A stretch of DNA of 62,389 nucleotides from CAZKNF01 sp964554105 (GTDB lineage: Bacteria > Bacteroidota > Rhodothermia > Rhodothermales > VXPQ01). Below, one piece after another: positions 53,907-62,389 of the stretch. The notes below the pieces were generated by a model. The model was given only the letters and a program-made list of their open reading frames with translations, did not search any database and was not told the DNA's origin. The position numbers and the translations under genes are program-made. Where the stretch lies: assembly GCA_964554105.1 (NCBI GenBank), contig CAZKNF010000014.1, positions 1 to 62,389 of the forward strand. Reading direction: 5' to 3'. Positions within the stretch are counted from its first letter, which is position 1, and the number at the start of each line of letters is the position of its first letter.

Positions 53907-56900
53907 ATGAAGAAGGCTCTCACTTTCCTCGGACTTTCGATCTTCCTCACGTCGGCGGTTCACGCGCAGGTCGACGCGCGCATGATGCGGCATCCGGACG
54001 TATCCGAGACCCTCATCACCTTCGTCTACGCAGGTGATATATGGATCGTACCGAAAACGGGCGGCACCGCCCAGCGCCTGAGCTCGCCGCCGGGCGAAGA
54101 AATTTTTCCTCGCTTTTCGCCAGATGGCTCACGAATCGCGTTCAGTGGTAACTACGACGGCAACGTAGACGTCTACGTCGTGCCGGCGCAGGGAGGATAC
54201 CCGGAGCGGCTCACCCATCATCCGATGACCGATCGGCTTCTCGACTGGGATCCAAACGGCACGTCGGTGCTCTTTGCATCGGCGAGAGAGAGTGGGCGCC
54301 AGCGCTTCAATCAGCTCTATCGCACGAGCATCGACGGCGGAATGCCGGAGAAGCTGCCGATCCCCTACGGCGAATTCGGTGCGCTTTCGCCCGACGGCGA
54401 GGTGCTCGCCTACATACCCATCAGCCGCGACTTCCGGACCTGGAAACGATACCGCGGCGGCATGGCGCCCGACATCTGGCTCTTCAATCTCGAAACGCTG
54501 GAATCGGAGAACATCACGAACAGCGCCGCCAACGACTCGCAGCCCATGTGGCACGGATCGACGCTCTACTTCCTGTCGGACGCCGACGCCTCGCAGCGAA
54601 ACAATATCTGGGCATACGATACCGAAAGCGGGCAGACGCGCCAGGTCACGGAATTTGATTTCGACGTGCACTTCCCGGCGATCGGGCCGTCGGACATCGT
54701 CTTCGAAGGCGGCGGGGATCTCTACCTTCTCGATCTCGCTACGGAGGAAGTCCGCGACATCGACGTCAACGTCGTCACCGATCGCGCGACGCTGAGATCG
54801 CGCACCGAAGATGTGGAGGAGCAGATCTTCACGGCCGGCATTTCACCTTCGGGGAAGCGGGGCGTTTTCGAGGCGAGAGGCGACCTCTTCACGGTGCCTG
54901 CCGAGCACGGCCCCGTCCGCAATCTCACGCAGTCCTCGGGGGTCGCGGAGCGGCATCCCGCCTGGTCTCCCGACGGCGAATTCGTCGCCTACTTCACAGA
55001 CCGTAACGGCGAGTATGAGCTGGCCGTGCGACCCGCCGACGGATCCGGCGACGAGCGGATCCTGACGGAGCTCGGCCCCGGCTTTCGGTATACGCCCTAC
55101 TGGTCGCCCGACAGCGAGAAGCTGGCCTTCATCGACCAGGCCATGACCATCCAGATATTCAACCGCGACACGGACAGCGTGACGCCGATCGATCAGGCGC
55201 TCTACATGTTCCACGGCGCACTTTCGTCGTTCAGAGCGAGCTGGTCGCCCGACAGCCGGTGGATCGCCTACGACCGTGACCTGGAAAACCGCAGCAGAGC
55301 AATCTTCCTCTACGACACGCAGTCGAACGAGCAGCACCAGGCTACGTCGGGATATTACCGCGATACGAGGCCGGTCTTCGATCCGGACGGTGAATACCTC
55401 TACTTCTTCTCAGACCGCACGCTCGAACCGTCGTACAGCTCGCTCGACAATTCATGGGTCTACGCCAATCCGACGAACGTCGTCGCAGTGCCGCTGCGCG
55501 AAGACGTGGAGTCGCCGCTCGCGCCGCGCAACGATGAGGAAGGGGACGACGAAGAAGACGGCGGGGATGAGGATGCGGATGACGAAGGCGACGAGGACAG
55601 TGGGGATGATGAGAACGGGGATGAGGGTGCCGGAAATGGGGATGATGACGTGGCGCATGAGCCGGTCGACATTGATCTGGCTGGATTCGAAGCACGTCTC
55701 GTAGTCCTCCCGCCCGACGCCGGACTTTTCTCAGAATTGAATGCCGCCTCCGGTAAGGTCATCTATCACCGGCGGCCGCGCACGGGATCCGGGGAGGAGG
55801 AGTCGCCGATCGTTTATTACGATCTGGAGGAGCGGGAGGAACAGACGGTGATCGGCCATGCCGACGGCTACGCGCTCTCGGCGGACGGCGAGAAGCTCAT
55901 GGTAAACAGAAACGGGACCTACGCCATCGTCGATTTGTCACCCGACCAGTCGATGGAAACGACGATGCGAACAGATGAGATGATGATGACGGTCGATCCG
56001 GCGGCCGAGTGGGAGCAGATCTTCAGTGATGTCTGGCGGTTTCAGCGCGACTACTTTTATGATCCGGCCATGCACGGCGTCGATTGGGATGCGATGGGCC
56101 GCCGGTACGGCGAACTACTGGATGACGCCGTCACGCGCTGGGACGTGAACTACGTCCTGGGAGAGCTGATCGCCGAGCTGAACGCCTCGCACACGTACCG
56201 TGGCGGCGGAGACACGGAAGAGGAGCGGAGCCGCGGAGTCGGATTACTCGGCGTTGACTGGGCCCTGGACGACGGCGCGTACCGCATCCAGCGAATCGTG
56301 CAAGGCGCGCCGTGGGACAGCGAGATCCGATCGCCTCTCGAGCAGCCGGGTGTCGACGTGGACGAGGGCGATTACGTGCTCGCTGTCAACGGCGTGCCGG
56401 TCGATCCGTCGAAGGATCCGTGGGCCGCGTTCGAGGGCATGGCAGATCGAACGGTGCTGCTCACGGTGAACGACCGTCCGACCAGGGATGGTGCACGCGA
56501 GGTGCTCGTCGAGTCCCTCTCCGATGAAACCCGCCTGCGCCACCTCGAATGGATCGAAGAGAACCGGAGCCGCGTCGAGGAAGCGACCGACGGCCGCGTA
56601 GGCTACGTCTACGTCCCCGACACCGGAGTCGGAGGCCAGACGGAGCTCGTGCGCCAATTCACGTCGCAGTTCACGAAAGACGCCCTCATCATCGACGAGC
56701 GGTTCAACAGCGGCGGTCAGATTCCAGATCGCTTCATCGAGCTGCTTAATCGGCCGGCGCTGGCCTACTGGGCTGTGCGCGACGGAAGGGATTGGCAGTG
56801 GCCGCCTGTGGCCCACTTCGGCCCGCAGGTCATGCTGATAAACGGCTGGAGCGGCTCCGGTGGCGACGCATTTCCGTATTACTTTCGCGAGACCGGCCTC

Positions 56901-57221
56901 GGTCCGCTTATCGGCACACGAACATGGGGAGGCCTCATCGGCATTACCGGCGTGCCCCCGCTGATCGACGGCGGCGGCGTCACCGTACCCACATTCCGCA
57001 TGTACAGTCCTGAAGGGGAGTGGTTTGCCGAAGGCTACGGCGTCGAGCCGGACATCGAAGTACCAGAAGACCCCACGTCATTGGCACAGGGAGAGGATTC
57101 ACAGCTCGAACGCGCCATCGAAGAAACGCTGCGCCTGTTGGAGGTCCAGCCCGCGCGTACGCCAGCATCCACTCCGCCCCCCGAGGTGCGCGTGGCACTC
57201 CCGTCGGAAGGATCACAATGA
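53907..57221 (+). CDS. Tricorn-like S41 peptidase with PD40 propeller
   Basis: A 1104-residue exported protease. Signal ALTFLGLSIFLTSAVHAQ, then a PD40 propeller (IFPRFSPDGSRIAFSG, VDVYVVPAQGGYPERLTH, RHPAWSPDGEFVAYF, YTPYWSPDSEKLAF, FRASWSPDSRWIAYD), an acidic linker of Asp/Glu at about residues 540-590, a C1 domain and PDZ (GDYVLAVNGVPVDPSK), and the S41 peptidase domain with nucleophile Ser in NGWSGSGGDAFPYYFRE. Tricorn-like enzymes trim peptides; the bacterial versions are often periplasmic. It follows the YCF48-like gene by 51 bases. Converges with the plug lipoprotein. Confidence 0.9.
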   Translation: MKKALTFLGLSIFLTSAVHAQVDARMMRHPDVSETLITFVYAGDIWIVPKTGGTAQRLSSPPGEEIFPRFSPDGSRIAFSGNYDGNVDVYVVPAQGGYPERLTHHPMTDRLLDWDPNGTSVLFASARESGRQRFNQLYRTSIDGGMPEKLPIPYGEFGALSPDGEVLAYIPISRDFRTWKRYRGGMAPDIWLFNLETLESENITNSAANDSQPMWHGSTLYFLSDADASQRNNIWAYDTESGQTRQVTEFDFDVHFPAIGPSDIVFEGGGDLYLLDLATEEVRDIDVNVVTDRATLRSRTEDVEEQIFTAGISPSGKRGVFEARGDLFTVPAEHGPVRNLTQSSGVAERHPAWSPDGEFVAYFTDRNGEYELAVRPADGSGDERILTELGPGFRYTPYWSPDSEKLAFIDQAMTIQIFNRDTDSVTPIDQALYMFHGALSSFRASWSPDSRWIAYDRDLENRSRAIFLYDTQSNEQHQATSGYYRDTRPVFDPDGEYLYFFSDRTLEPSYSSLDNSWVYANPTNVVAVPLREDVESPLAPRNDEEGDDEEDGGDEDADDEGDEDSGDDENGDEGAGNGDDDVAHEPVDIDLAGFEARLVVLPPDAGLFSELNAASGKVIYHRRPRTGSGEEESPIVYYDLEEREEQTVIGHADGYALSADGEKLMVNRNGTYAIVDLSPDQSMETTMRTDEMMMTVDPAAEWEQIFSDVWRFQRDYFYDPAMHGVDWDAMGRRYGELLDDAVTRWDVNYVLGELIAELNASHTYRGGGDTEEERSRGVGLLGVDWALDDGAYRIQRIVQGAPWDSEIRSPLEQPGVDVDEGDYVLAVNGVPVDPSKDPWAAFEGMADRTVLLTVNDRPTRDGAREVLVESLSDETRLRHLEWIEENRSRVEEATDGRVGYVYVPDTGVGGQTELVRQFTSQFTKDALIIDERFNSGGQIPDRFIELLNRPALAYWAVRDGRDWQWPPVAHFGPQVMLINGWSGSGGDAFPYYFRETGLGPLIGTRTWGGLIGITGVPPLIDGGGVTVPTFRMYSPEGEWFAEGYGVEPDIEVPEDPTSLAQGEDSQLERAIEETLRLLEVQPARTPASTPPPEVRVALPSEGSQ

Positions 57222-57237
57222 CGCGGCAGACGCGTTA

Positions 57238-57666
57238 TCAGCGGTCGGGACTTTTTGTGCGGATGAGGACCGCGCCGTGCTGGCCCCTTGATCCATAGCC
57301 GGCAAGTGCCGCCGCGTCCTTAACGACCTCGATCTCTTCCACATCCGTCAGGCTGATTTGCGGCCGTGCGGACGAGGGTATGTTGTCGACTATGTAGAGC
57401 GGTTCGTTACTGCCCTGAATGGACCGCGCACCTCGAATGATGATGCCGACGCCATCCGGTGCGCGCCGGACGCCCGGAACCCTCGAAATCAGTACATCTT
57501 CAATGGAGGAATATCCGAGCGCCTCGACCTCCTCCATCTTCACCACGTGCCCGCCTCGCGAACTTGAATCCGAGTCATCCTTTATGCCGTCGCTCGAACG
57601 GCAGCCCGTTTGCATGAAGAGAAGTGCGAGCAGGATGGGCGCTATGACGGGGAGAAAGCGGGGCAT
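57238..57666 (-). CDS. Stand-alone TonB-plug-domain lipoprotein
   Basis: A 142-residue lipoprotein (FMQTGCRSSDG, lipobox Cys at ~22). After a short linker it carries only a plug domain of the SusC/TonB receptor type: SIEDVLISRVPGVRRAPDG, IIIRGARSIQGSNEPLYIVD and VEEIEVVKDAAALAGYGSRG. No barrel follows and the gene ends normally, so this is a plug alone. Such orphan plugs may bind a receptor or TonB, but no role is established. It converges with the S41 protease gene (16 bases) and diverges from the next serine hydrolase. Confidence 0.8.
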   Translation of the reverse strand: MPRFLPVIAPILLALLFMQTGCRSSDGIKDDSDSSSRGGHVVKMEEVEALGYSSIEDVLISRVPGVRRAPDGVGIIIRGARSIQGSNEPLYIVDNIPSSARPQISLTDVEEIEVVKDAAALAGYGSRGQHGAVLIRTKSPDR

Positions 57667-57798
57667 CGCAGGACCTGTTTATGGGTATAAGGGCTACCCG
57701 GCCGTCCCACCTTAGTTCCTTCTCAGCAGATCGACACGCCCGACTTGTTAAGGCCGTTGCAAGACACGCGATCAGCAATTTCCTACCTTGCTGCACTC

Positions 57799-59376
57799 AT
57801 GACCGCCACCACCTCATCACACTTTTCCGGGCTCTTGCGTACATCTCTTCTCCTCTTCCTAGTACTCTCGATTTTCCATCCTGTCGCCTTCGAGTATTCC
57901 GCGGCCGCGCAGTCCGGATCCTACGACGAGCTCACCGCAGTCGAGCGATCCGGCCGGCACGCCGAACTCGATGGACTCGACTCCTACATAGAATCTGCGA
58001 TGGCAGATTGGGAGGTCCCCGGTCTGGCGATCGCTGTCGTAAAGGACGACGAAGTGATGTATGCTCGCGGATTCGGCGTAACCGAGAAGGGCGGCGCCGA
58101 CCCGGTCGACGAGCATACGCTCTTCGCGATTGCATCGACCACCAAAGCGTTCACAGCGGCCGCGCTCGGAATGCTCGTTGATGAGGGTAGGATCGACTGG
58201 GACGATCCGGTGCGCCGGCACATGCCTGATTTCGAGCTCGCCGATCCGTACGTCACGCGCACGGCAACCGTCCGAGACCTCCTCACTCATCGCATTGGAG
58301 TTGCGGGGCAGAATAATTTGTGGATCGCGTCGCCCTTCGATCGGTCCGAAATCATCCGCCGCGCACGACATCTCTCACAGGTGAACGGATTCCGCAGCCG
58401 TTACGCCTACAACAACATCATGTACATCGTGGCGGGCGAGCTGGTCGAGGCGGTCACCGACACGTCATGGGACGATTTTCTCGACGAGCGCATCTTCCAG
58501 CCGCTGGGCATGGAGCGCACGACGACCCGGTCGGACGTCGTTGACACGCGGGAGAACGTCACGACGTCACATACGCGCGTCGATGGCGAGGTGACGCCGC
58601 TCTATCGCCGAAACTACGACGCGTTGGGCGGAGCGGGTTCGATGTTTTCGAGCGCCCACGACATGGCGCAATGGATCCGACTCCATCTCGCGAGAGGCCA
58701 AATCGACGGCAAGCGACTCATCGATTCGTCCACCGTCGAAGAGATGCACGAGCCGCAGATCGTGTCGGGGATCGGTTCGTCGGATCGAAGGCTTTTCCCA
58801 GATCGAAGCTTCGCCGCCTACGGTCTGGGATGGCGCATTCACGACTATAGTGGTCGGAAGGTCGTTCAGCACACGGGTACCGTAAATTACACCCGCACGC
58901 AGATCGGCATGATACCGTCCGAGGGCATCGGCGTCGTCGCAATTTCGAATCTTACGACGGCGAGTCTGCAGACTGCGCTGATGTACCGCGTCTTCGATGC
59001 GTTGCTCCAGCTTCCGGAGACCGACTGGAGCGGTGAATATCTGGCGCTCTCGGAGGAGTCGGCTGAGCGGGCAAACGGCTCGGGGCCGGTCCGTGTGGAA
59101 GGCACCGAACCGTCGCTCGATCTGGAGCGCTATGCAGGTACCTATACCGATCCACTTTACGGCGACATTGTGGTCGATCTCGAAGACGGCGCCCTCGTGC
59201 TGCGCTACTCCGAAGAATACGTCGCCGACCTCGAGCACTGGCACTACGACACCTTTCGTGCCACGTGGCGGCCCACCGGTTTCGGCACCACGTTTACCAC
59301 CTTTTCACTCAATCATCGCGGTGAAATCGGGGCGATGAACCTGCGCGGGTTTACGTCCTTCGAGCGAAGACAATAA
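57799..59376 (+). CDS. Beta-lactamase-fold serine hydrolase with C-terminal DUF3471
   Basis: A 525-residue exported serine hydrolase. Signal about residues 10-37. Motifs: FAIASTTKAFTA (SxxK as STTK), NNIMYIVAGE (YxN: RYAYNNIMY), and QHTGTVNY (HTG). The C-terminal ~110 residues (YAGTYTDPLYGDIVVDLEDG) are a DUF3471/beta-barrel domain. Likely an esterase or D-amino-acid-active hydrolase; a true beta-lactamase role is not supported. ATG 57799 chosen just before the hydrophobic segment; the frame is open earlier. Confidence 0.85.
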   Translation: MTATTSSHFSGLLRTSLLLFLVLSIFHPVAFEYSAAAQSGSYDELTAVERSGRHAELDGLDSYIESAMADWEVPGLAIAVVKDDEVMYARGFGVTEKGGADPVDEHTLFAIASTTKAFTAAALGMLVDEGRIDWDDPVRRHMPDFELADPYVTRTATVRDLLTHRIGVAGQNNLWIASPFDRSEIIRRARHLSQVNGFRSRYAYNNIMYIVAGELVEAVTDTSWDDFLDERIFQPLGMERTTTRSDVVDTRENVTTSHTRVDGEVTPLYRRNYDALGGAGSMFSSAHDMAQWIRLHLARGQIDGKRLIDSSTVEEMHEPQIVSGIGSSDRRLFPDRSFAAYGLGWRIHDYSGRKVVQHTGTVNYTRTQIGMIPSEGIGVVAISNLTTASLQTALMYRVFDALLQLPETDWSGEYLALSEESAERANGSGPVRVEGTEPSLDLERYAGTYTDPLYGDIVVDLEDGALVLRYSEEYVADLEHWHYDTFRATWRPTGFGTTFTTFSLNHRGEIGAMNLRGFTSFERRQ

Positions 59377-59390
59377 CGCTTGTGGCGGCC

Positions 59391-59421
59391 AATCCGCGCG
59401 TCTATGCGCGATCTTCGGATT
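59391..59421 (+). terminator. Possible terminator hairpin after the serine hydrolase
   Basis: AATCCGCGCG (59391-59400) pairs with CGCG (59407-59410) and CGGATT (59416-59421), with a 5-nt bulge, just 15 nt after the stop at 59376. Weak T content follows, so low confidence. Confidence 0.3.
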
Positions 59422-59487
59422 TCCTACCGGAACAGCCTGACGGGCTGAGTGTGTCTTATACGACGAAATGATCGGCCATCCGCCGCC

Positions 59488-59529
59488 GTTCGCCGTAGTT
59501 GCGTTCACGTTCGCCGTAGTTGCGTTCAC
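59488..59529 (+). repeat. Two perfect 21-nt tandem repeats upstream of the adaptor gene
   Basis: 59488-59508 and 59509-59529 are identical 21-mers (GTTCGCCGTAGTTGCGTTCA + C). They end 16 nt before ATG 59546 and could be a duplicated operator or slippage product. Confidence 0.75.
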
Positions 59530-59545
59530 AGGTCGTGCACGTCGT

Positions 59546-60823
59546 ATGAAGCACAAGAAGTTGCTCCTCCTTATTGTCCCGCTCCTGGGCGTGACCGCCT
59601 GGTGGGGCTCGCAGCAATATGCCACGAGCGACGGCGGCCTCCCTCCGCTTCACACAGAGCGGGTCGAGGTCGGGGACATTTCCCACAGAGTCGTGGCCCA
59701 CGGTTCGCTCGAACCTGTGCGAAGCGTCGTCGTCGGGAGCGAGGTTTCCGGCATCGTGGACCAGGTCCTCGTCGACTTCAACAGCCTCGTCCGCCGCGGT
59801 CAGGTGCTTGCACGCATCGAACCCACGACATTTGCAGCCGCGGCGAGTTCTGCCCAGGCCGAGCTCGAAGCCGCTGAGGCTTCGCTCGAGCTTGCGCGTC
59901 ACAAGTGGCAGCGAATGGAGGACTTGCTCGAGGGCCGGCACGTCTCTTCGTCCGAAGTGGAGGAAGCGGGGGCTGAGCTCCGCCAGGCAGAGGCACAGGT
60001 GCGCGTCCGGCAGCATGCGCTCGAGCGGGCCGAACGTGAGCTAGCGCGGTGCACGATCACGGCGCCAACCGACGGCATCGTCATCTCCCGCAGTGTCGAC
60101 GTCGGCCAGACCGTCGCCGCAAGCCTGAACGCGCCTGAGCTCTTCGAGATCGCGACCAGTCTCGGGCACATGCAGATCCATGCCAATGTCGCCGAAGCAG
60201 ATATCGGCATGGTCGAGGAAGGACAGCAGGTCCGATTCCTCGTCGATGCACATCGAGATCGCGAGTTCGAAGGCACCGTGGTTCAGGTGCGCAATGCACC
60301 GGTCGTGCTGGACAACGTCGTTCACTACGAAGCGATCATCGACGTCGACAATAACGAGGGTCTTCTCAAGCCCGGGATGACGGCCGAAGTTTCGGTGATC
60401 ACCGCCGAGAAAACGAATGTGCTGCGCGTCCGCAATCCTGCGCTTCGCGCAAGGCTTCCGGATGCCATCCGCCCAGAAGATCCTTCCGAGCTGTCTCAGC
60501 CATCACAATCGGGAGAATCAGACGAATCTGAGGAATCCGGCGGATCGGATGATTCTGAGACGTCCGGCGAATCCGACGGCTCCATCGAATCCGACGATGG
60601 AGATGCTGCCGACGACAATATCGGCGGAGCAGGGCTCGTCTACGTTCTCCGCGGCGGCGTGCTGGAAGCAACCCCCGTCACGGTCGGATTAAGCGATGGC
60701 GTCTACACAGAGATCATCGACGGAGTCGTCGAAGGTGACACGCTCGCGGTCGGGCTGTCCTTGCGTTCTCCGGATGACGACGGGGATCGCAGTATCATCA
60801 GCGGCAGCCAGGCCCAGTATTGA
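59546..60823 (+). CDS. MacA-type efflux adaptor (HlyD/RND family)
   Basis: A 425-residue membrane-fusion protein. One N-terminal helix (KKLLLLIVPLLGVTAWWG), lipoyl half-motifs (RSVVVGSEVSGIVDQVLVD ... LVRRGQVLARIEP), a coiled coil (about 110-185), and a barrel with ITAPTDGIVISRSVDVGQTV, the MacA/HlyD signature. A Ser/Asp/Glu-rich insert near residues 315-365 (SGESDESEESGG) is unusual. With the ATPase and permease that follow it makes a tripartite efflux system. Start at ATG 59546, after a tandem 21-nt repeat; a longer frame from 59468 is less likely. Confidence 0.86.
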   Translation: MKHKKLLLLIVPLLGVTAWWGSQQYATSDGGLPPLHTERVEVGDISHRVVAHGSLEPVRSVVVGSEVSGIVDQVLVDFNSLVRRGQVLARIEPTTFAAAASSAQAELEAAEASLELARHKWQRMEDLLEGRHVSSSEVEEAGAELRQAEAQVRVRQHALERAERELARCTITAPTDGIVISRSVDVGQTVAASLNAPELFEIATSLGHMQIHANVAEADIGMVEEGQQVRFLVDAHRDREFEGTVVQVRNAPVVLDNVVHYEAIIDVDNNEGLLKPGMTAEVSVITAEKTNVLRVRNPALRARLPDAIRPEDPSELSQPSQSGESDESEESGGSDDSETSGESDGSIESDDGDAADDNIGGAGLVYVLRGGVLEATPVTVGLSDGVYTEIIDGVVEGDTLAVGLSLRSPDDDGDRSIISGSQAQY

Positions 60824-60879
60824 AACACGCAGCGGCGGTTTAGGCGGGTTCTACCTCCACCAGCGACACGATTGCATAT

Positions 60880-61755
60880 ATGACCCAGAATTCGCTCGCG
60901 GTGCAGCCCACACCAGCGCGCGCCGCTCCGGAGGGTTCGGAGTCTGCGGCCTCCATGCCCGTCGTTCAACTGAGAGACGTCACGCGAACGTATCGAAGCG
61001 GCTCCATATCGGTGGACGCTCTTCGTGGAATCGACCTCGACGTAGAGGAAGGCGAGTTCGTAGCGATCATGGGCGCGAGCGGCTCCGGCAAGTCAACGAT
61101 GATGAACATCGTCGGCTGCCTCGACCGGCCGACCACAGGCAGGTACCGTCTGAATGGTTCGGACGTGGAGCAGCTCCCGAGGAGAAATCTTGCGCGAATC
61201 CGCAATCGAACCATCGGATTTATCTTTCAGGCTTTCCATCTACTTCCCCGAACGTCGGCGCGCGAAAACGTCGAGCTCCCACTCCTCTATCGCGAGCAGC
61301 CGCTGACCTGGAAGCAGATCCATGCGCGAGCCGGCGAAGCGCTGGCGTCCGTCGGGCTCGCCGATCGCCTCGACCATACGCCGACCGAGCTCTCCGGCGG
61401 GCAAAAACAACGCGTGGCCATCGCCCGCGCACTCGTCACGGAGCCGAACATCCTATTGGCGGACGAGCCTACGGGCAACCTGGACAGTCGCACCAGTCTC
61501 GAGGTGATCGACCTCATCCAGCAGCTCAATCGCGAGGGGCTGACGATTCTGATGGTGACGCATGAACCCGAAATCGCACGATTTGCCGGCCGGATTATCA
61601 CGCTTCGTGACGGACGCATCCGCAGCGATCGGCAATCCACGCCCCGAGACGCCGCGACCGCGCTCGCCGAATGGACCGATGTGGACGAGATGGACGACGT
61701 GGAAGCCATGGATGATCTCGACGATGCAGGATTTGACCACGGAGTCATCGTATGA
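60880..61755 (+). CDS. MacB-type ABC transporter ATP-binding protein
   Basis: A 291-residue ATPase: Walker A GASGSGKSTMMN, Q-loop IFQAFHLLPRTSAREN, signature LSGGQKQRVAIARAL, Walker B NILLADEPTG, H-loop MVTHEPEIA. It belongs to the LolD/MacB/FtsE subfamily (VVQLRDVTRTYRSGSISVDA). The first ~25 residues are atypical and ATG 60955 may be the true start. It ends in an acidic tail (DEMDDVEAMDDLDDAG). It overlaps the permease by 4 nt (ATGA). Confidence 0.92.
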   Translation: MTQNSLAVQPTPARAAPEGSESAASMPVVQLRDVTRTYRSGSISVDALRGIDLDVEEGEFVAIMGASGSGKSTMMNIVGCLDRPTTGRYRLNGSDVEQLPRRNLARIRNRTIGFIFQAFHLLPRTSARENVELPLLYREQPLTWKQIHARAGEALASVGLADRLDHTPTELSGGQKQRVAIARALVTEPNILLADEPTGNLDSRTSLEVIDLIQQLNREGLTILMVTHEPEIARFAGRIITLRDGRIRSDRQSTPRDAATALAEWTDVDEMDDVEAMDDLDDAGFDHGVIV

Positions 61756-62389
61756 AGTGGAGCGCAGTGCCCTACGTCGCCGTCCGCGCAATGCGGCGAA
61801 ATCTTATGCGGACAATCCTCACTGCGCTGGGCATTATTATCGGCGTCGGTGCGGTGATTACGATGGTCGGCCTCGGTCAGGGTGCCGGCGCAGAGGTCGA
61901 GGAGCAGGTGAATCGCCTCGGCCAGAATGTCGTGCTGATCTTTCCCGGCGCTCGCTCACTCGGAGGCGTGAGCATCGGCGGCGGCAGCGCCAACACGCTA
62001 ACTACGGAAGACGCGCGGGCGCTTCTCGAGGAAATCCCCGAGGTCGTCGCCGCAAGTCCGGAGGTCCGCTCGCAGCGCGTCGTCGTGCACGGCAACCGGA
62101 ACTGGTTTACCCGTATTTACGGCCAGTCGCACGACTATCTTCAGATCCGACAGTGGCCGATCGAAAGCGGCCGGATGTTCACGGAAGAGGATGTCGAACG
62201 CGCGTCCACCGTGGCCGTCGTCGGGCAGACGATCGTCGACGAGCTCTTCGAAGGATCCGATCCCATCGGCCAGACCGTCCGTGTGCGCGGCCTTCCCCTC
62301 ACCATCATCGGCGTGCTCTCAACCAAAGGGATGTCGCTCATGGGCTCGGTTCAGGACGACATCGTCATCGTTCCCTACACGACCGCATT
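61752..62389 (+). CDS. MacB/FtsX-type ABC permease, N-terminal part only
   Basis: About 212 codons before the right edge. The opening AVRAMRRNLMRTILTALGII with IGVGAVITMVGLGQGA is the first helix and amphipathic start of MacB-type permeases. The periplasmic domain begins with VEEQVNRLGQNVVLIFPG, then LTTEDARALLEEIPEVVA, ESGRMFTEEDVERASTVAVV and FEGSDPIGQTVRVRG, all typical of MacB_PCD. The remaining three helices are beyond the window. Start ATG 61752 overlaps the ATPase stop. Exported substrate unknown. Confidence 0.9.
   Translation, partial: MKWSAVPYVAVRAMRRNLMRTILTALGIIIGVGAVITMVGLGQGAGAEVEEQVNRLGQNVVLIFPGARSLGGVSIGGGSANTLTTEDARALLEEIPEVVAASPEVRSQRVVVHGNRNWFTRIYGQSHDYLQIRQWPIESGRMFTEEDVERASTVAVVGQTIVDELFEGSDPIGQTVRVRGLPLTIIGVLSTKGMSLMGSVQDDIVIVPYTTA

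Noticed and set aside
1..62389. tRNA, rRNA, CRISPR, transposase, phage or att sites
   Set aside because: Searched by eye for cloverleaf ends, regular spacer repeats, DDE transposase or integrase motifs; none seen.

Overview
The window looks like a draft-genome scaffold from a halophilic member of the Rhodothermota/Bacteroidota (inference). Three things support this: type IX secretion (T9SS) C-terminal sorting domains with the NYPNPF motif on at least six proteins, a TonB-dependent receptor and a PorV/PorQ-like barrel in one run, and a high-GC genome encoding very acidic proteins with Asp/Glu-rich linkers. I see no rRNA, tRNA, CRISPR array, insertion sequence or phage gene. There are three 100-N gaps. 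Two of them are flanked by exact 55-bp copies of the same sequence, and collapsing these restores the reading frame, so I treat those two as assembly artefacts.

Layout. (1) 1-3358, minus strand: three-part export machinery of the NHLP/NHLM peptide (RiPP/bacteriocin) type, made of a TolC-like channel, an HlyD-like adaptor and the start of a C39-peptidase ABC transporter cut by the window edge. (2) 3748-10360: scattered housekeeping and secreted genes: a PhyH-type dioxygenase, an EEP-fold hydrolase, small conserved proteins, DUF2784, a Tat-exported GDSL hydrolase, a small barrel protein whose ribosome-binding site sits in a 17-bp hairpin, and a T9SS cargo with repeats. (3) 10625-33183, plus strand: a long run of amino-sugar and cell-wall genes. 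It holds a ROK kinase, an MFS transporter, a SIS phosphosugar protein, a NAGPA phosphodiester glycosidase, a PD40 propeller protein, an Amidase_3 amidase, a TonB receptor, an FN3 protein, a PorV-like barrel, an IPT lipoprotein, a T9SS propeller protein, a GHL10 (DigH-like) glycosidase and an AmiE/beta-lactamase-fold hydrolase. I read this as a candidate extracellular peptidoglycan (or phosphoglycan) scavenging locus.

(4) 34405-49138, plus strand: an envelope operon of the MoxR/vWA type, in order TPR-metallopeptidase lipoprotein, DUF4159, MoxR AAA+ ATPase, DUF58, BatA-like vWA membrane protein, giant DUF4175 coiled-coil membrane protein, second vWA membrane protein and a C13/caspase-fold protein with no cysteine at all. 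Degenerate ~30-nt repeats straddle two of its gene junctions. (5) 49213-62389: a membrane spermidine-synthase-like protein with an exported isoaspartyl methyltransferase (minus), a YCF48-like T9SS propeller, a tricorn-like S41 protease, a stand-alone TonB-plug lipoprotein (minus), a second serine hydrolase, and a MacA-MacB-type efflux set (adaptor, ATPase, permease) whose permease runs off the right edge.

All functions are assigned by reading motifs and family resemblance in the translated sequence; no database search was run.
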